Source of the DNA: Knoxdaviesia capensis
Taxonomy: Eukaryota > Ascomycota > Sordariomycetes > Microascales > Gondwanamycetaceae
Direction: 5' to 3'
DNA length: 64,000 nucleotides
Assembly: GCA_001510575.1 (NCBI GenBank)
Contig: LNGK01000008.1
Span: 2,334,077-2,398,076, forward strand
Shown one piece after another: positions 58,701 through 64,000 of this stretch (position 1 is the stretch's first letter; every line of letters starts with the position of its first letter). Below the pieces are notes generated by a model. The model made no database searches. It had not been told where the DNA came from and worked only from the letters and a program-made list of their open reading frames with translations. The translations under genes were made by a program, and so were the position numbers.

Positions 58701-60137
58701 CGAAAAACACACACACGCACACGTAAAATCCAACACACCACCCGCCAGCCAACGCGCACATGCTTCTTCACCCACACCCCCCCTCCCTCCCCTCCTTTAC
58801 GAACTTTGAGCTACATGCCTGCAGTGGTTGAAAAAAAAAAACCAGGACTAACCCTGCATATTCCTTTTTTCCTTTTTTCCTCGCTCTATCCTTTTTTCTA
58901 CGTGAGTCTCCCCCGCGGAAGGCGCCACCTCTCGGCACTGCAGGAAGGTGCATCTTGGTCGTCGTTCCTGTTTCTGACACTGTGGGTGGCAGCTTCCCTT
59001 CCTTCCCTTGTTCAGAAAATAAGAGACGACGTCTTTGCCACTTTGCTCCTTCCTGCACTTTTTTCATGCATTAGGTTAGGTTGCTCCTGCAGTTTGTAGA
59101 ATTGGCTCACAAAGGGTTAAACTTAACACACACGCATATAATATTTTGATTTCTTCATATCCAAACATTCTTTTCACCCACTATCTCTTCACTTTTTCTT
59201 CCTCTTGATTATTTTTTTTCTTCCCCCTTTCATACTTCCTGTGTTGTTTTTATGTTAAAAAAACAATCTATTAAACTTCTCGATCGATTCCTCTCCTTGC
59301 TTCTTTTTGCAATCTCTCTGCTCTTAATAATCAAGCCACCTCTTCTTTTCTTCTCATTCCACCGTCTTTGGAGTTCCTACTGTGTTCTTCCTTTTTTTTT
59401 TTTCCTAGGAGTCACTTTGATAGACATTCCTGTCCAGCCTTTGTTTCTTCTCTCGTTCATACATTCCTCCGGGTGTGGCTTGTTCGTCTTCTTCCTTCTT
59501 CCTTTTGATACACGGTCCTCTCTGATCCTCTTTGGCATTCCTCCGTGCCCGATACTACTAAAATTTTGGAGGAACGTGTGCTCTGGACCGCACTACTGTC
59601 ACTTTTCCCTATCAAACTTAGGGCCTTCTCCCCCCCTCCTCTAGTCTACTCTCGTTTTCCGCTACCCGAACCGTCTTAGACGAAACGTTCTGTCGCAAAA
59701 CCGCTGTTCGACCTGATACGAGTTGAAAATCTCCCCTCGATCAACTTTACAGCAGGAACTTTCTTCTTTCGCTTGATTCACGACTGTCTTCTTTTGACAA
59801 GACCATATTTTGCCTTTCTTTCCTCTTTTTGCATAGACTTGGTTGTTCTTTGTCAGTTTACTCTCGTTTCCGAACCGATTTCACTGCCACCTCAACACTC
59901 CTTCGACCACTGCCACCATCTTACACTGTGACTGCTGCGGACTCTCGACTGCGCCCAACCTGTCCTCCTTGATGCCCCAGAATGATTGTCCTAAGTCCTC
60001 AACCGGTCACCCATTCTCTTCATAGTCCTTGCCGCACCGCCAACAAGCGTCTCTGAGCCTTGTGCTGCTCATTCCACCTCTTCTGGTGAACTTACACCTA
60101 GTCTGAGCGGCTGCCACACCGCCGGCATTGCTCCACA

Positions 60138-62639
60138 ATGTCCATTCTGTGGCCTTTTCACCGCCGCGCTGGTCGCAAACGCCCGCGAAGTCGAACCAGC
60201 ACTTCCGATCGCGACTCTCCCACCCATGCCACTCCACCTCCCATTCCTCTCGATCCGACCCCCGCCGTTCCGGCCCAGCGACGAAGATCGACTCTTAAGA
60301 AGCGTCGCACTGACCCGGTACCGCCTCCCCGCCGCCGATCTCGATCTTACAGCTTCTCTCCCGACCGGAGAGACCAGATTGACGTCCGCCACTCATCCCC
60401 TCCCCGCCTCACTCTTCTCCACGACAATGAAAACACCCGGCCCAGATCGTCCCGACGAGACCGTCACCGGGCCGACGCCCTTCCCGTGTACGATCCAGAG
60501 CTCAACCCACCCACGCTTGTGAGCAATCGCAACGCCTCGAACAAGAAGGGCCGTGCCAGTCGTCGGCTACAAAAGCGCAACACCGCCGGCCAGGCCGATC
60601 AACCTGCGCAGTCCCACACAGGCCCGTTCCGCGCCTTGACCGAGCCGTGGAAGAAGCCATCTGCCCAACAACAGCAACAGGAGAACAACCCCTACGACAC
60701 AAAGGCTCTGAAGACCCGATTCTCCTTCCCGCATAACTGGGACCGTCATCCGTCATCCGAGCTCTCTTTACCACACCCCCCGCATGGAGAATCCGTGGTG
60801 TCAATACCATCTTCCGCCGAGGCTGCAGACGCGGACCTAGCCACTGCCTTTCGCGTCTCCATCTTGGGATCTCTTGCCCCGCGGCCGACCCTCCGTGTTG
60901 CGTCAAATCCCCGCCGGATCACTCAAGTTGCTGCGCCCCGGCCGCCAGATCGCATCTTCTCGCAACGGCGGAAACTGTCTGAGCGACTAACCGCCCCCGA
61001 TGAGAATCTGGAGACCAGCCGGCGCATCGACGACCTGGCTGATGAGTTTGACACCAGCGATATCCGAGAGCTGATGGAGAGAGACCAGCGCCGGCGCGAA
61101 CGACGCAGAGCCCTCGACAAGGAACGCCTCGAGCAGAAGTTGGCACGCCACCAGGCTAGCCTCGAGTTGCAAGACCCTTCATCGCCACGAGCTGGCCCGT
61201 CGTCAACTGCCGCTCCTGTTGCTGCCGCATCCTCTGAAAGTCGCAGAAATCACCGCCGTAGTCGCGAAGAGGCCCCTCGGGATGTGTCTCCTGTGCGAAG
61301 ACATGCTCCGCCGTCTCCTCGGATGACCGCTGCAGTCCCTGCGCTGCCGTCTCTGCCATCCAGCACTTCACAGAATGAGAATATCGAGTCCACGCGTGCT
61401 CACGCCTCGTCGCCCGTCAGCCGCGACCTTCATAGCCAAGACCAAGACGACCGTGATGTCGATGATGACGTCAACATGTCGGACTTCCAGCACAGCTTTT
61501 CGTCGTCGCGAAATTTCTCTGGCCAAATGTCCATTCCCCGGACCGCATCTGCCGAGCGATCCCAGAGTTCGATTCCTATGAGTTTCAGCGCAGCAGCTGT
61601 CGCTGCAACTTCACGACAGCGACGAGACCTGGACGCGAGATCGCGATCCACTGTTTCTCCAGTTCCCCCAATCTCTGAGGATTCGGAGTCCCATCACAAC
61701 GACCTGGGCCCGTCTCGGTCTCAGCGGTTTGCCAACATTTTCCGCCGTTGGAGCCTTCGCAAGCGCCGTGTAGCTGAATCGTCTTCTTTCTCGAATACTT
61801 CACGAGAAGAAATGCAAGCTGCTATGCAAATGCATCAACGATCATCGGCGTCTCCATCGCCTGCCCCCGTGCCAGGCCCCACCATTATACAGGCTGTGAA
61901 TTACGTGCCCATGTCGGCCTTGAGCTCGTCAGTGCCCAAGAGAACCCGGTCCCGGTTCCGGGAGGATCTCCCAGAGCTGCCACTTTCGCCTCCCCAATCT
62001 CCCGAACACGACTCTACCACCCATCTTCCAGCTGTCGACGAGCAACTGCGAGCTGCGCCGGAACAGGAGTCATCTTCGCCAGCCCACACCCTGAGACAGT
62101 ATCCTGCGGGAGAAGAATCCCTGCAGGCGTCACCCGAGCCTCACTCGATCTCGCTTGCGTCGATCGACTCGGAGGCATCGTGGCTATCCGGCAACCTTAG
62201 CTCGTCGCGGGCCGCAACTCTGCGTATGCAGCGACTCCGACAGCTCGCCACGGGCTCTTCAGACAACTGCGAAGCCGCCTCCAGCCAAAACTCGCCCTAT
62301 CTGTCGCGCTTCACCCCTCCTCCGGGGCCGTTGGAGAGCCCAGCTGCGAACGAGACCGATCGCACAATTGAAGAGGACAACATTGTGACTCCGCGCCAAA
62401 GCACCGAGTTCCGGGACACTGCGACTGCCAGACAGTTGATGGAGAGCCCGGCGTCGATGTCTCAATTTGCAGAGAGCGACGACGATTTGCCTGGCATGGG
62501 ACCGCAAAGAGCCACCAGTGTCAATCTCGGCAAGGCTGGAGCTCAGCGCGTCAACGCTGGAAGCGCAAAGATGATGGACATCACCCCACGCGTGTCGATG
62601 GAGAATCAGCGACGAAGCCTCAGCGCTGCGTTCATCTAA
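60138..62639 (+). CDS. Large, mostly disordered protein with a charged coiled-coil segment
   Basis: A single exon encodes 833 aa from the ATG at 60138 (context CCACAATG). The N-terminal 75 residues are Arg/Pro/Ser-rich and basic (SRTSTSDRDSP, RRRSTLKKRRTDP, PPRRRSRSYSFSPDRRD), probably nuclear-targeting. The one segment with strong order is about residues 290-345: SRRIDDLADEFDTSDIREL, then MERDQRRRERRRALDKERLE and QKLARHQASLELQ, an acidic helix running into a highly charged coiled coil. Another short conserved-looking patch is RSQRFANIFRRWSLRKRR (about 530-547). The rest is Ser/Pro/Arg-rich low complexity with many possible proline-directed phosphorylation sites. I do not recognise the family; a signalling scaffold or transcription-related role would be guesswork. 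Continuous openness over 2.5 kb and the third-position G/C bias support it as a real gene. The leader is long and pyrimidine-rich. Confidence 0.8.
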   Translation: MSILWPFHRRAGRKRPRSRTSTSDRDSPTHATPPPIPLDPTPAVPAQRRRSTLKKRRTDPVPPPRRRSRSYSFSPDRRDQIDVRHSSPPRLTLLHDNENTRPRSSRRDRHRADALPVYDPELNPPTLVSNRNASNKKGRASRRLQKRNTAGQADQPAQSHTGPFRALTEPWKKPSAQQQQQENNPYDTKALKTRFSFPHNWDRHPSSELSLPHPPHGESVVSIPSSAEAADADLATAFRVSILGSLAPRPTLRVASNPRRITQVAAPRPPDRIFSQRRKLSERLTAPDENLETSRRIDDLADEFDTSDIRELMERDQRRRERRRALDKERLEQKLARHQASLELQDPSSPRAGPSSTAAPVAAASSESRRNHRRSREEAPRDVSPVRRHAPPSPRMTAAVPALPSLPSSTSQNENIESTRAHASSPVSRDLHSQDQDDRDVDDDVNMSDFQHSFSSSRNFSGQMSIPRTASAERSQSSIPMSFSAAAVAATSRQRRDLDARSRSTVSPVPPISEDSESHHNDLGPSRSQRFANIFRRWSLRKRRVAESSSFSNTSREEMQAAMQMHQRSSASPSPAPVPGPTIIQAVNYVPMSALSSSVPKRTRSRFREDLPELPLSPPQSPEHDSTTHLPAVDEQLRAAPEQESSSPAHTLRQYPAGEESLQASPEPHSISLASIDSEASWLSGNLSSSRAATLRMQRLRQLATGSSDNCEAASSQNSPYLSRFTPPPGPLESPAANETDRTIEEDNIVTPRQSTEFRDTATARQLMESPASMSQFAESDDDLPGMGPQRATSVNLGKAGAQRVNAGSAKMMDITPRVSMENQRRSLSAAFI

Positions 62640-63878
62640 ACTAACAGACCTGGAACTCACTTCTTTTTTTCATTAGGGACAGCATCAATGAGACTCACAG
62701 ATCCGAACTGGCCTAGCGGAGAACATCTTCGTTTTGGGACATCCACTCCTTCAAAATTTTCCATATTTCTCTGTCAACCCACTACGCGTCATCACGCATT
62801 TCCTTGCTTCTTTTTGCTACTCTGATAACTCAAATACCGACCACTATTCACTCCTTTCAAAACACATTGATTTCCTTATTTTATTCTTATTCCCCTCACC
62901 CAAAAAATGAACCCAAAAAAAGTCGCAAAACTTGAACTCACAATCGCAACAAAAAAACTTGAAAATTCAAAAAGCCCGCAATTATTGCACTAGTCTTAGA
63001 GTGTTCTCGCCTCCAGCTTCGATATCTAGTCTCGTTGATGCCGTTCTTATGAAATGGCTGTACCTCTGTTCTCTTCACTCTAGTCTTGATGTCTCCTTTC
63101 TCCAGCACCCTTGCCTCCCGTTGTGGCGGTTTATGAGTCTTTCTGTATGCACGAATGTCCCATTCCAGTTTTGTTTTTCTAGTATTCCCCGTTTGTTTTT
63201 TTCTTCTATGAACATAAGCATTTGCCGTCCCGGAAAATCACGACCAGCCGTATGGCTTATTCTCGTTTTTGGCACTGGATTCTGGGAATCCGTTTCTGGG
63301 GGGGTTTTTTGTCTTTCTAAAAAGGCCTTCTCTGTTTTTTTGGTGTTCACCTGCTTTTTCTGGATTTATATACACTGATACCTTGTGACGGAAGTGACTT
63401 CCGGACACGCATATTTCATTTTATTGCTTTTCTTTCCTCATTATATGTTTTGTTTTCTTCGTTTAGCTAAACTACACGATAATGATATCCAGGGCAGCAT
63501 CCAAGAGCGCCATGTTCAACTTGTTTGCTTGGGTCACGCGAAATACATGTCTAAAGGTGCTTTGGTGGATGTGCCTGTGGGTTTGTTGGCAGACTGACTG
63601 ACATCAATCAATAGCATGCCGACGACAAGAATCAAGATCACCAATGCACGGGGTGAGCCACACGGATGCGACAATTCTCACGATATGACGACATTTTTAA
63701 ACACAAGATCGGAGATAAACAAAATCGGAAGAAGAACCTGCCCAGAAGAACAGAGATATAATGAAACGAAAAGAGGCAAAACGAAGAAGCGTGCTTAGCT
63801 GAAATCAAAAGACGAGAGAACGACAAGAAGCATAAGGACCCAGGAGCCACCACAATGGAACATGACAAACCAGCTGAC
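62640..63878. other. Shared 3' region before the P450 gene
   Basis: 1.2 kb between convergent stop codons. It is T-rich to about 63480, then A-rich on the plus strand. No coding frame is supported. Confidence 0.5.
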
Positions 63879-64000
63879 TCACGCCTTGAACGCGCGAATC
63901 CAGAAGTTGCGCTGAATGAAAACCCCAGCATTGATCGACTCCCACGGGGTGACAGGATCCACAACGCTCATATCAAAGTTGCGGAAGATCTCTACGATAA
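63879..64000 (-). CDS. Cytochrome P450, C-terminal end only (cut by the window edge)
   Basis: Reading leftwards from the window edge, the minus strand codes IVEIFRNFDMSVVDPVTPWE followed by SINAGVFIQRNFWIRAFKA and a TGA at 63879-63881. This is the typical C-terminus of fungal cytochromes P450 of the pisatin-demethylase/benzoate-hydroxylase kind: the helix after the heme loop (Lxx-LxRxFD), then D-P-x-x-PW and a final strand with F-x-x-x-x-x-W-x-V/I-R. The heme-binding Cys lies outside the window. Only 40 codons are visible, so the substrate class and completeness cannot be judged. Confidence 0.7.
   Translation of the reverse strand, partial: IVEIFRNFDMSVVDPVTPWESINAGVFIQRNFWIRAFKA

Larger units (their letters stand above)
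52560..60137. other. Long gene-poor region
   Basis: 7.6 kb with no supported gene. The first 300 bp are the nuf2 promoter and leader. AAACCCTAA-type motifs occur at 52953-52976, a (TTA)n tract at 55765-55785 and clustered GTACAGTACTGTA-type palindromes at about 54645-54685. From about 58850 to 60137 the plus strand is strongly T/C-rich and probably holds the promoter and long leader of the next gene. Confidence 0.5.

Noticed and set aside
1..64000. CRISPR arrays, insertion sequences, bacterial operons
   Set aside because: None seen, and introns, poly-pyrimidine leaders and eukaryotic gene families show the DNA is fungal.

Overview
The window is nuclear DNA of a filamentous ascomycete. Coding exons are GC-rich, with a strong G/C bias at third codon positions. 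Introns are mostly 50-330 bp with GTRNGT-type donors and recognisable branch points (TACTAAC, CTGAC, CTAAC). Intergenic DNA is long, AT-richer and full of pyrimidine tracts. The gene content (AspRS-DUF2156 fusion, Bqt4-type APSES protein, CBM52 cell-wall protein, RTA1-like membrane protein, Ppg1 phosphatase) fits Pezizomycotina, most likely Eurotiomycetes; species cannot be called. I support about 14 intact genes and three decayed ones. The window is gene-poor for this group, with empty stretches of 3-7 kb.

Layout. 1-8 kb: two decayed genes, one of unknown family and one degenerate HNH-type gene with an in-frame stop, then about 4.5 kb of microsatellite-rich DNA. 8.2-10.5 kb: two convergent secreted or cell-surface genes. 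12.0-21.4 kb: a divergent pair, an aspartyl-tRNA synthetase fused to DUF2156 (ergosteryl-aspartate synthase, ErdS) on the minus strand and a large alpha/beta hydrolase on the plus strand that is a candidate for the matching hydrolase (ErdH). They are separated by 4.4 kb that contains a 123-N assembly gap. 24.7-27.3 kb: a zinc-knuckle, proline-rich nuclear protein. 30.3-33.2 kb: Ppg1 phosphatase and RhoGDI, convergent. 34 kb: a truncated NmrA-like remnant. 37.9-39.5 kb: Bqt4-like telomere-to-envelope tether. 41.5-42.9 kb: 3-hydroxyisobutyrate dehydrogenase. 45.1-46.4 kb: RTA1-like transporter. 46.7-52.6 kb: AP-3 beta subunit, a conserved unknown protein and Nuf2 in a tight cluster. 52.6-60.1 kb: 7.6 kb without a supported gene. 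60.1-62.6 kb: a large, mostly disordered protein. The right edge holds the 3' end of a cytochrome P450.

Most genes are unlinked housekeeping functions: signalling (Ppg1, RhoGDI), chromosome biology (Nuf2, Bqt4), trafficking (AP-3 beta) and valine catabolism. The functional cluster I consider most notable is the ErdS/hydrolase pair, which could form a tRNA-dependent sterol-aspartylation and deaspartylation module. Short telomere-like TTAGGG motifs recur in several intergenic regions, including one 19-bp element present twice in identical form.
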